A stretch of DNA of 64,000 nucleotides from Bog-159 sp049516155 (GTDB lineage Bacteria > Acidobacteriota > Terriglobia > Bryobacterales > Bryobacteraceae). The DNA lies in contig JBEKTJ010000002.1 of NCBI GenBank assembly GCA_049516155.1, forward strand, positions 1 through 64,000, read 5' to 3'. Below the pieces are notes generated by a model, which had not been told where the DNA came from, searched no databases, and saw nothing but the letters and a program-made list of their open reading frames with translations. Shown piece after piece: positions 35,280 through 42,952 of this stretch. The position numbers and the translations under genes are program-made. Numbering within the stretch: position 1 is the first letter of the stretch; each line of letters opens with the position of its first letter.

Positions 35280-37211
35280 GTGCCCGCCTCCGCTCGGGAA
35301 CCATACGGAACCGTTGCCGCCAACTCCAATAGCGCGGAAAAGCCGTCGCCAGAGGCGATCCACGCACAGTTGGAGAAGATCCTTGCCAGCCACGCATTTG
35401 CCGGCGCCGAGCGGCCGGGCCGTTTCCTTCGCTTTATCGTGGGGCAAGCTCTTGTCGGGAATCACCTCAAGGAAACGTTGGTCGGCGTCGAGGTCTTCGG
35501 CCGGAAGCCGGGGTATGACCCACGTCTGGATGGTGTGGTACGCGTGGAAGCCGTCAAGCTGCGTTCGCGCCTGAAGGACTATTACGAAACCGAGGGCGGT
35601 GACGACCTTGTCCGGATCGATCTGCCGAGGGGAGGCTATCTGCCCTGCTTCGAAGCGGCGCCAAGCGGGCCGATCAAGGCGGTTGAGAACGCGCCCCCCG
35701 CGCCGCCCCGGCATGCCTGGTTGCCGGATTGGCGGCTGATTGGCGCGCTTCTGGCGCTGGCCGTGCTTATCGCCGGCTACCTGCTGGAGCGGAGATCGCA
35801 TCCTACTAGGCCGTCGCCCCCAGACTCCTCTTCCATCGCCGTGCTTCCGTTTGTGAACCTGAGTTCCGATAGGGAAAACGAATACTTCAGCGACGGTTTG
35901 ACTGACGACCTGATCAACGCTCTGACCCAGGTCCGCGGATTGCGCGTGGTCGCCCGCGGTTCTGCTTTCCAGTTCAAGGGGAAGAATCCCGATATTCGCG
36001 CCGTGGGCAGGCAACTGAATGTAGCCGCGGTGCTGGAAGGCAGCGTGCAAAGAGCGGGCGACCGTCTGCGCATCACGGCCCAATTGAGCAGCGTGGCCGA
36101 CGGTTACCACGTATGGTCGCAAACGTACGACCGGCGGCTCGCGGATGTCTTCGCCGTGCAGGACGAAATCTCGCGCGCCATTGCCGGAGCGCTGGAGGTG
36201 CGCGTCGGCGGCGATCCGGGCCGCCGTCTGGTGCAAGCGTCGACCCAGGATCTGGAGGCCTATAACCTTTATCTGCAAGGGCGCTTCCATTTGAACAAGT
36301 GGCGCCCGGAAGGCGCCCGCAAGGGCATTGAATACTTCGCGCAAGCCATCGCCAAGGATCCCGCGTATGCGCCGGCTTATGCCGGGATGGCGGATTGTTA
36401 CACATGGCTGGGAGTGTTTGGCTGGTTCACGGCCCGCGAGGCCATGCCGCAAGCGCGCGAAGCCGCCAACCACGCCTTGCGTCTGGATGAAACACTGGCG
36501 GCCGCGCATGTTTCACTGGGATACGTCAAAGCCCTACACGACTGGGATTGGCCGGGCGCCGAGCGGGAATTCAAGCGCGCTCTGGATCTGAGCCCCGGCG
36601 ATGCGGATGTCCACTTTGCGTACAGCGTGACGTATCTCACACCCCGCGGGCGCTTGGACGAGGCACTGGCCGAAATCCGGCGGGCGCTGGCGCTCGATCC
36701 ACTCTCGCCGTACAAGATTACGGTGGCAGGAATGATCTACACCGACCGGCGCGAATACGATCGTGCCGTGGAGCAGTACCGCAAAGCCATCGAGCTGGAT
36801 CCGTCGTTCTATCACGCTTACGACGAGTTGCGGAGCGTCGAAATCCTGAGGGGCCGGCCCACGGCGGTGGATGCCGTCGTCCAGGCCATGCGCGCCGCTT
36901 TTCCGAACGTGGACGATACCTCCGCCCGGGCGCGCATTGCCGCGCTGCAAGGCAGGCATGCTGAGGCGCGCGGATTGGTAGAACATTGGATACAGGAGTG
37001 CATTCGCACGCAGAGGCCTGGAAAATCCTGCTATGCCGCACAGATCTATGCCAGCATCGGGGAAAAGGATCTGGCATTCCAGTGGCTGAACGAGGCATAT
37101 GCGGAACGCAATCCGATGCTCACATATGCCAAAGTGATGCCGTACTACGACAACCTCCGCTCGGATCCGCGGTTCGCCGCTCTGCTCAAGCGACTTGGCT
37201 TGGCGAACTGA
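35280..37211 (+). CDS. Winged-helix-like / TolB-like / TPR membrane protein
   Basis: 643 residues from a GTG. Residues 20-125 (IHAQLEKILASHAF, VGVEVFGRKPGYDPRLDGVVR, VKLRSRLKDYYETEG, LPRGGYLPCF) resemble a winged-helix-type regulatory domain. One membrane span follows (LIGALLALAVLIAGYLL), then a FlgO/TolB-N-like domain (IAVLPFVNLSSDRENEYFSDGLTDDLINAL... GRQLNVAAVLEGSV), and residues 340-640 are TPR repeats (YFAQAIAKDPAYAPAYAGMADCY, EYDRAVEQYRKAIELDPSFYHAYDEL). Such proteins are common in acidobacteria as putative signal-linked regulators. It faces away from infC, with 252 bases between them. Confidence 0.85.
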   Translation: MPASAREPYGTVAANSNSAEKPSPEAIHAQLEKILASHAFAGAERPGRFLRFIVGQALVGNHLKETLVGVEVFGRKPGYDPRLDGVVRVEAVKLRSRLKDYYETEGGDDLVRIDLPRGGYLPCFEAAPSGPIKAVENAPPAPPRHAWLPDWRLIGALLALAVLIAGYLLERRSHPTRPSPPDSSSIAVLPFVNLSSDRENEYFSDGLTDDLINALTQVRGLRVVARGSAFQFKGKNPDIRAVGRQLNVAAVLEGSVQRAGDRLRITAQLSSVADGYHVWSQTYDRRLADVFAVQDEISRAIAGALEVRVGGDPGRRLVQASTQDLEAYNLYLQGRFHLNKWRPEGARKGIEYFAQAIAKDPAYAPAYAGMADCYTWLGVFGWFTAREAMPQAREAANHALRLDETLAAAHVSLGYVKALHDWDWPGAEREFKRALDLSPGDADVHFAYSVTYLTPRGRLDEALAEIRRALALDPLSPYKITVAGMIYTDRREYDRAVEQYRKAIELDPSFYHAYDELRSVEILRGRPTAVDAVVQAMRAAFPNVDDTSARARIAALQGRHAEARGLVEHWIQECIRTQRPGKSCYAAQIYASIGEKDLAFQWLNEAYAERNPMLTYAKVMPYYDNLRSDPRFAALLKRLGLAN

Positions 37212-37247
37212 ACCACCGAGAGTCGCGGACCGTCGGAATTTGCCCCA

Positions 37248-37952
37248 CTACCGAAACGCGGCCTTTGCCAAAATGACACGCGACTGCGCCTCCATGCACG
37301 CCGCCTCGTGTTTACGGCGGTTCTTGCGCAGCACTGCCGCATAGCGGAACAGCGTCTGGGCCACGCGGGGGTCGTCCGGTCCAAAAGCGTTCCGGCGAAT
37401 CTGGAGCGCTTGGGCATAGTGTTCCGCCGCCCGATCATATTTGCCTTGGGCGCCCTCCATCTCGGCCAGGTTCGCCAGCGTGGCTGCCACAAACGCATCG
37501 TCCGGTCCCAAGGCGTTCTCGCGGATGGCCAAGGCCCGATAGTAGAGCGGTTCGGCTTTGGAATATTGCCCCTGCACGTGATAAGTGGCTGCCAGATCGT
37601 GCAGAGCCGTGGCCATTAGCGGATGCCCCGCGCCCAAAGCGGCCTCGACTACCGCCTCCGAGCGCAGTGCGAAAGCTTCGGCCTCCGTATAGCGCCGGGC
37701 GTCGAAATAGAGTTCGGCCAGCCCGTTCAATACCGGTGTTAGATTGGGACTCTGCACGCCATAGACGTTTTCCATAAGTTCCAGCGCCTTGCGGTATTGC
37801 GCCTCCGCACGGTAATAATAACCCGCGGCGCGATTCTGTCTCGCATGATCGATCTGCGTCAAGACTTCCCTTGCTTGCACCTCCGGCAGTTCGGCCCCAG
37901 TCGCCCTGAATAAGTTAGACACCAGCAGCAGCCCCAGCAGTCTTCCGCGCAT
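37248..37952 (-). CDS. Secreted TPR repeat protein
   Basis: 234 residues from an ATG with GGAGGGG seven bases upstream. The frame extends further but without a better start. A short signal peptide (MRGRLLGLLLVSNLFRATGA) leads to five or six TPR-like repeats with the classic spacing: YYYRAEAQYRKALELMENVYG, LNGLAELYFDARRYTEAEAFAL, LHDLAATYHVQGQYSKAEPLYYRAL, LANLAEMEGAQGKYDRAAEHYAQAL. The 42-residue period with 'GPDDP' turns is the kinesin-light-chain-like type. It is convergent with the TolB/TPR gene 36 bases away and divergent from the acyl-CoA synthetase, and probably acts as a binding scaffold. Confidence 0.8.
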   Translation of the reverse strand: MRGRLLGLLLVSNLFRATGAELPEVQAREVLTQIDHARQNRAAGYYYRAEAQYRKALELMENVYGVQSPNLTPVLNGLAELYFDARRYTEAEAFALRSEAVVEAALGAGHPLMATALHDLAATYHVQGQYSKAEPLYYRALAIRENALGPDDAFVAATLANLAEMEGAQGKYDRAAEHYAQALQIRRNAFGPDDPRVAQTLFRYAAVLRKNRRKHEAACMEAQSRVILAKAAFR

Positions 37953-38092
37953 CTTCCCCTCCTGATTCGAGCGTGAGCCCCAATGCCAGCCGGCACAAGT
38001 ATTTAGGGGTGGGGTAACGGTTGGGCAACGGTTATCGGCCGCATCCGATCGAGAATCTTCGTACAATATCAGTTGCTCAACAGGAGGTGTCG

Positions 38093-39694
38093 ATGATCGT
38101 TCCCTTAACGCCTGTGCGGTGCCTATACCGGGGTGTCGACTTATATGGAAAAAAAGTGGGCGTGGTATCGGGCGCCAGCCGCGCCACATACGCCCAGTTC
38201 GGTGAGCGCTGCGAACGGTTGGCGGCGGGACTGCTCGCCGAAGGCATCCGTTCCGGGGACCGGGTGGCGTACTTGAGCTTCAATAATAACGCGCTGCTGG
38301 AAGGCTACTACGGGGTGGTGCTGGCGCGCGGAGTGGTGATGCCGCTCAACGTCCGACTGACCCCGCCGGAGCTGATCGCCATACTGAACCACTCCGAAGC
38401 CAGAATGCTGATTTTCGAAAACGATTTTGCGCCGCTGGTGGAGCACATCCGCAAGGCGTGCCCGGGGATCGCGCGATACGCAGCCATCGGCGAGGTGGGC
38501 AGCGGCGCAGGGCCTTTGGCGGATTTCACGTATGAAGAGATGCTGACGCAGGGACGCATCGAGCGGCCCGACGTTTTTTCGTTCGACGAGAACGCCATCG
38601 CGGAGTTGTTCTACACCAGCGGCAGCACCGGCACGCCGAAAGGGGTGATGCTGTCGCACCGCACTCTGTATCTGCACGCCCTGGCAGTGGCGGGCACTTT
38701 CAATCACGACGATTCCGCCGTGGAACTGCATACCATTCCCCTGTTTCACGCCAACGGTTGGGGCCGGCCGCAGGCCTCCACAATGATGGGGCTGAAACAA
38801 GTAATGGTACGGCGTTTCGATCCCTCTCTGGTCTTCCGGCTGATTCAAGAAGAGAGGGCCACCGCCATGTCGCTGGTGCCGACCATGGCGAACGCGTTGT
38901 TGAACGCGCCGGATCTGGGGCAGTTCGATCTTTCCACCCTCAAGGAGATTCACGTGGGCGGCGCGGCGGCTTCGCCCGAGTTGATCGGGCGCCTCGAAGA
39001 GGCCTTTCATTGCGCGGCTATGGGCGGTTACGGGCTTACGGAGACCTGTCCCGTAGCTAGTTCGGCGCGCCATAAGGGTACGGTTGAGTACGCCGGCGAA
39101 GCCGACCGCCTGGGGCGCCAGGCGATGGCCGGATGGCCGATACCGGGAGTGGAGATCCGGGTGGTGGATCTGCACATGAAGGACGTTCCGCGAGACATGC
39201 AATCCGTGGGCGAGGTGGTGATCCGCGGCGACGGGGTCATGGACGGCTATTACAAAGATCCGCAGGGGACCGCCGCGGTGATGACCGAAGGCTGGTTTCA
39301 CAGCGGCGACATGGCCGTGTGGGATGAAGAAAACTACATTCACATAGTGGACCGGAAGAAGGACATCATCATCAGCGGCGGCGAGAATATCTCTTCGCTC
39401 GAAGTCGAGAAGGCCATTTTCGCGCACCCGGCGGTTCTGGAGTGCGCGGTGGTGTCTGCGCCGGACGACAAATGGGGCGAAATTCCGGCGGCGTTCGTGG
39501 TGTTGAAGCCTGGACAGACGCTGACGGCTGAGCAATTGTGCGAGTTTCTGGCCACGCGCATCGCCAAGTTCAAGATTCCGCGCGCATTCGAATTCACGCA
39601 GACGCCGCTACCCAAGACAGGCACAGGCAAAATCGTCAAACGCGAGTTGCGCGAGACGTTTTGGGCTGGGCGGGACAAGCGTGTGCAGGGATGA
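38093..39694 (+). CDS. AMP-forming acyl-CoA synthetase
   Basis: 533 residues from the ATG at 38093, preceded by AGGAGGT; the longer frame start has none. ANL-family motifs: A3 (P-loop) LFYTSGSTGTPKGVMLSH, A5 GYGLTETCP, A7 YKDPQGTAAV and the later WFHSGDMAVWDEENYI, A8 DRKKDIIISGGENISSLEVE, and the catalytic Lys in PLPKTGTGKIVKRELRE. The enzyme joins a carboxylic acid to CoA through an acyl-adenylate; the substrate is probably a medium or long fatty acid. It ends six bases before flgL's stop on the other strand. It has its own ribosome site and seems monocistronic. Confidence 0.93.
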   Translation: MIVPLTPVRCLYRGVDLYGKKVGVVSGASRATYAQFGERCERLAAGLLAEGIRSGDRVAYLSFNNNALLEGYYGVVLARGVVMPLNVRLTPPELIAILNHSEARMLIFENDFAPLVEHIRKACPGIARYAAIGEVGSGAGPLADFTYEEMLTQGRIERPDVFSFDENAIAELFYTSGSTGTPKGVMLSHRTLYLHALAVAGTFNHDDSAVELHTIPLFHANGWGRPQASTMMGLKQVMVRRFDPSLVFRLIQEERATAMSLVPTMANALLNAPDLGQFDLSTLKEIHVGGAAASPELIGRLEEAFHCAAMGGYGLTETCPVASSARHKGTVEYAGEADRLGRQAMAGWPIPGVEIRVVDLHMKDVPRDMQSVGEVVIRGDGVMDGYYKDPQGTAAVMTEGWFHSGDMAVWDEENYIHIVDRKKDIIISGGENISSLEVEKAIFAHPAVLECAVVSAPDDKWGEIPAAFVVLKPGQTLTAEQLCEFLATRIAKFKIPRAFEFTQTPLPKTGTGKIVKRELRETFWAGRDKRVQG

Positions 39695-39700
39695 ACGGTG

Positions 39701-40627
39701 TCAGAGGTAGGTGAATAGGCTTTGGGGCTTGAGCATAGCCTGTGCCGACATGGCGGCCTGCTCGTCGGTGGTGGCCTGGGTCAAATTCTCGGAAGCTTGG
39801 GCCGCGTCGGCATCCTGTTCGTTGCTGAGCTGCGTTTGCAGTTGGATCAGCATCTCGCTGGCGGCATTGCCGGCGGCGGTGAGGTTGTTCTGCGCCGCGC
39901 CATAGATACTGCTTTCGTTGTTCAGATGCGTCGAGGCGGCCTGCAGGTTCGCCAAGGATGCCTGGACAGCGGTGCCGCTGCCGCTCTGTAGCGCGGTCAG
40001 CAGCCCGGTAACCGCCGCGAAGACGTTATCCGGCGCTGGGTTACCGGTCCCGGAGCCGCCGCCAGCTTGATCGTCGAAGATCTGTTGGGCGGTCAAACCG
40101 ATGGTGATCATTACCCCGTTAGGATCGGCGATTTGTCCGGGGGCGCCGGCCTGAAACGCCTGCTGTACTGAATTGCCGTTCGCCGCCAGAGTGTACTGCG
40201 GCTGCCCGCTCAGGTCGCCGCTAAAGATATATTGGCCGTTGAGAGCGGTCTGGCTCAGACTAACCAGTTGTTGCAGAATGCCTTGTACTTGGGGGACTTC
40301 GTCCTGCATCTGGGCGGCTGTGGTAGTGCTGCTGGCGGCCTCGGTTCCCAACGTCGTCGCATTATCCATGACCTGTATGGCCTGCTGGATCGCGTTCTCG
40401 CCGGCGTCCACTTGGGGGGTCGCGTTGGACAGGTTTTCCTGCGTCTGTTGGACACCCGCTATTTGCGCGCGCAGTTGCAAAATGCTGGAGATCTCGTCGG
40501 GATCGTCGGAGGCCACCGATACCCGCAAGCCTGAGGAGAGTTGCTGTGTCGCCGTACTCATACGGTTTTCGATCTGTTGCAGGTTGCTCAGGAAGATCGC
40601 GGCGTTTGGATTGATGCTGGGAATCAT
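39701..40627 (-). CDS. flgL: Flagellar hook-filament junction protein FlgL
   Basis: 308 residues. The flagellin-like N-terminus (NAAIFLSNLQQIENRMSTATQQLSSGLRVSVASDDP) and C-terminus (NEQDADAAQASENLTQATTDEQAAMSAQAMLKPQSLFTYL) enclose a Gly/Ala-rich middle with QYIFSGDLSGQ, the FlgL mark. FlgL joins the hook to the filament with FlgK. It follows flgK by 14 bases in the flgM-flgN-flgK-flgL order, and is the last gene of that unit. The convergent acyl-CoA synthetase ends only six bases away, so no free terminator is seen. Length is normal. Confidence 0.93.
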   Translation of the reverse strand: MIPSINPNAAIFLSNLQQIENRMSTATQQLSSGLRVSVASDDPDEISSILQLRAQIAGVQQTQENLSNATPQVDAGENAIQQAIQVMDNATTLGTEAASSTTTAAQMQDEVPQVQGILQQLVSLSQTALNGQYIFSGDLSGQPQYTLAANGNSVQQAFQAGAPGQIADPNGVMITIGLTAQQIFDDQAGGGSGTGNPAPDNVFAAVTGLLTALQSGSGTAVQASLANLQAASTHLNNESSIYGAAQNNLTAAGNAASEMLIQLQTQLSNEQDADAAQASENLTQATTDEQAAMSAQAMLKPQSLFTYL

Positions 40628-40641
40628 AAGGTCGCTCGGTT

Positions 40642-42078
40642 TTAGGAATCGGGAATCATGTCGATTACGGCTTGGAGCAATGTCTGGACGGTGGTCACCA
40701 TTTTGGCTATGGCCTCGTAGCCGGCCTGGTATTGCAAAACATTGATGGCTTGGGCGTCAAGCGATACGCCCGAATCGGTCTGGCGCATGCTTTGCGCCTG
40801 AGCCAGGGTCTGTGCGGTAGTGGTTTGATCGGTCTGCGCCTGGTTCAATTGAGTGCCCACCAGTGCCGCGGTGCTGCCATAGAAAGTGGTGTAGGTTTGC
40901 GAGCCGGTTTCATCGGCGGTGGAATTGGCCAAAGCGCCTATCGCCAGTGGAACGCCGTTGGGAACGCCATTCTGGTCGATGGCCGGCAATCCGCTGGCGG
41001 TCATCAGCGGGTTGACCGCCAATGTGGACGCCGCCGCCGAGGCGCTGCCGGCATTGTATGTGAACAGGCCGCTAGGCGGCGGCACTGGCGGCGGGCCCGC
41101 CGAAACGAATCCCTGCGTGACGATGGCGTTCACTTGCGTGGCTAGAGTGGAGGCCAGCGTATTGAGTGCGCCGGGCTGGCTGGCATCGCCGATCAAGCCG
41201 GGTATGGTAACGTTTTGGACCTGCAGCAAACCGCCCAAGGAACCGGATGCGATCTGGCCGTTCACCACGGAGCCGTCCGCGGCCTGAATGTCGATGTCGG
41301 GTGGGGCTTGGGGATCGGTCGACCCGCTGGGAGGAGGGGCGTTGCTTGCCGTCAGAGCGTAGGACTGGTCGCCCATGACGAGTGCCGCGCCGCTCGAAAG
41401 AGTCACGTTGACGGCGCCATCCGGCTGCTGGAGGACGCCGATATTGACCAGCCCGGAGAGGGTCTCGAGCGAACTATACAACTGGGCTTGCAGACCCTCG
41501 TCCTGCGCGCCGCCGTTCTGTATTTGCGCGTTCACGGCGGCCACCTGGCTGGTCAGTTGATTGATCTGGCTTACGGTGCTGTCGATGCTCTGGGTAACGG
41601 ATGCGGAGGCGCCGGCGACAGCGGCGGCCGTGGTCTGAAAACTTTGGGCCAGGGCGCTGGCGTCGACCATCACTTGCTGCTGGGCGCCGCCACTGGCGGG
41701 GTCGGCGCTCCACGCCGATACGTCGCTAAAGAACGTGGTCAGGGCGGCCGGGATGCCGCTTCCGTCCGCTACCGGAATCGCATTCTGGACGGACGTCAGG
41801 GCGTTCGACTGGGCGCTGGCGTCGCCCTGCGCGGCGGCCTGCTGCCACACGTCGGTTTCGGCCAGCAGATCGCGGCTGTCCACCAGCGGACCGTCGAGAA
41901 CGCCGCCCGAAAGACCCACAGCCGGATCGAAAGGAGCGGCCTGGAGATCCACTGTTTGGGTGGCGTAATCCGGCGTGGAGGCATTGTCGATGTTATTCTG
42001 CGAGGCGCCTAAAGCGTACTGGAACGCGTCCAATGCGCTGGACGCGCCAAGCAACGTGGAACTTAGGGAACTGCTCAT
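40642..42078 (-). CDS. flgK: Flagellar hook-associated protein FlgK
   Basis: 478 residues. The N-terminus (SSLSSTLLGASSALDAFQYALGASQNNIDNASTPDYATQTV) and the C-terminus (LAQAQSMRQTDSGVSLDAQAINVLQYQAGYEAIAKMVTTVQTLLQAVIDMI) are the conserved axial coiled-coil regions of FlgK. The middle is low-complexity and Ala/Gly/Ser-rich. FlgK forms the first hook-filament junction zone and is secreted with a chaperone, probably the adjacent FlgN-like protein (seven bases upstream). Expression should follow the sigma-28 promoter before flgM. Confidence 0.93.
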   Translation of the reverse strand: MSSSLSSTLLGASSALDAFQYALGASQNNIDNASTPDYATQTVDLQAAPFDPAVGLSGGVLDGPLVDSRDLLAETDVWQQAAAQGDASAQSNALTSVQNAIPVADGSGIPAALTTFFSDVSAWSADPASGGAQQQVMVDASALAQSFQTTAAAVAGASASVTQSIDSTVSQINQLTSQVAAVNAQIQNGGAQDEGLQAQLYSSLETLSGLVNIGVLQQPDGAVNVTLSSGAALVMGDQSYALTASNAPPPSGSTDPQAPPDIDIQAADGSVVNGQIASGSLGGLLQVQNVTIPGLIGDASQPGALNTLASTLATQVNAIVTQGFVSAGPPPVPPPSGLFTYNAGSASAAASTLAVNPLMTASGLPAIDQNGVPNGVPLAIGALANSTADETGSQTYTTFYGSTAALVGTQLNQAQTDQTTTAQTLAQAQSMRQTDSGVSLDAQAINVLQYQAGYEAIAKMVTTVQTLLQAVIDMIPDS

Positions 42079-42085
42079 GACATTA

Positions 42086-42448
42086 TCATCCTAAGAAAGA
42101 GATATGCCCGCGGATATGCAGCGGTACCGCGCTGCCGGCGGCCGTGTACTCGGGGGGCGCGGACCCGAGGCGTTCCAGCCACCGGCGGCCGTAGCGCGCG
42201 GCATGCTCCACCAGAACTCCGGCTTGGCGCACCTCGCCCGCCAGGCCGCTAGCTTGGCGGTGCAACCCGCGGACGGGCGCCGCCGGGGGCAGGCTGTCGC
42301 GCAGCCACTCCAGATAACCCTGCGCCTCGCGGAACAGGGTGATGCACTCGTCCGGATTGCAGGCGCGGGGCCGCGCCAGAAGAGCGGCCACGCCGCGCAC
42401 GCGCGTTTGCGCCGCCGCCAGCAATTCCTGAGGATCCGGTTCCCGCAT
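42086..42448 (-). CDS. Probable flagellar export chaperone (FlgN-like)
   Basis: 120 residues, mostly helical, rich in Ala, Leu, Arg and Glu (ELLAAAQTRVRGVAALLARP, ECITLFREAQGYLEWLRDSL). The sequence itself is not diagnostic. The place between flgM and flgK, the size and the helical make-up match FlgN, the chaperone for FlgK and FlgL. The stop of flgM lies three bases upstream and flgK starts seven bases downstream, so it is in the same transcript. FlgN identity is inference from order. Confidence 0.6.
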   Translation of the reverse strand: MREPDPQELLAAAQTRVRGVAALLARPRACNPDECITLFREAQGYLEWLRDSLPPAAPVRGLHRQASGLAGEVRQAGVLVEHAARYGRRWLERLGSAPPEYTAAGSAVPLHIRGHISFLG

Positions 42449-42451
42449 GGC

Positions 42452-42736
42452 TTAGAAACTCGCCATGACGCTGGCGAGCCGCTGCGCGTCCGGCTGGTAC
42501 TTGCCCGCGCTGAAGACCTTCTGCAACTGGCCGGCGCGTTGCGCCGACTGGCTCGAAAGGGCTTGCATGCTTTGCGAGATCCGTCCGGCGAGCCCGGAGA
42601 GATTCACGCTATCGCCGGCCGCGGCGCCGGCCGAAAACGAGGTTGCGCCGCTATCCACCTGGATGCGCTGCGATTCCGCGGCGCGGCTGGCAGTGGACGA
42701 AACCTGGTCGGTGAGGTTGCTTTCGTTAACTCGCAT
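42452..42736 (-). CDS. flgM: Anti-sigma-28 factor FlgM
   Basis: 94 residues from the ATG at 42736. The frame can extend to 42829, but that would put the start upstream of the promoter site. The protein is disordered and Ser/Ala-rich at the N-terminus (MRVNESNLTDQVSSTASRAAESQ) with a helical C-terminus (QLQKVFSAGKYQPDAQRLASVMASF) that fits the FlgM motif (I/L-x-x-I-K-x-x-x-x-x-G-x-Y-x-x-D). FlgM binds FliA until the hook is complete. It is the first gene after a perfect sigma-28 promoter, which matches autoregulation of FlgM. Confidence 0.82.
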   Translation of the reverse strand: MRVNESNLTDQVSSTASRAAESQRIQVDSGATSFSAGAAAGDSVNLSGLAGRISQSMQALSSQSAQRAGQLQKVFSAGKYQPDAQRLASVMASF

Positions 42737-42764
42737 ATCGTGGGATTTTCTTCTCCTCTTCACC

Positions 42765-42791
42765 TTATCGGCGCCAGCGCCAATAACTTTA
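42765..42791 (-). promoter_or_regulatory. Sigma-28 (FliA) promoter for flgM-flgN-flgK-flgL
   Basis: On the minus strand TAAA, a 15-base spacer and GCCGATAA match the FliA consensus in every position. The -10 ends 29 bases before the flgM start. The site reads away from the flagellin gene. Confidence 0.9.
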
Positions 42792-42952
42792 GGACGGGGC
42801 GCGCAACGCGGGACTCCAGTTCTACGCAAGTCTCCCTAAGTAGAGATTCTTGCATGGCTTTCCTCAATCCCGCCGATATGAGAATCGCAGGCAGCCAAAG
42901 GCCGCCGCCCTGGCAAGACGCCGGGAAATCTCAAGAAATAAGGATTATCCAA

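Noticed and set aside
42872..42879. FliA promoter for flagellin (GCCGATAT)
   Set aside because: No TAAA-like -35 at 14-16 bases; kept only as a weak hint.
42104..42952. Extension of the flagellin frame to 1183 codons
   Set aside because: The extra part overlaps flgM and the FlgN-like gene, and the flagellin N-terminus with a good ribosome site starts at 42953.
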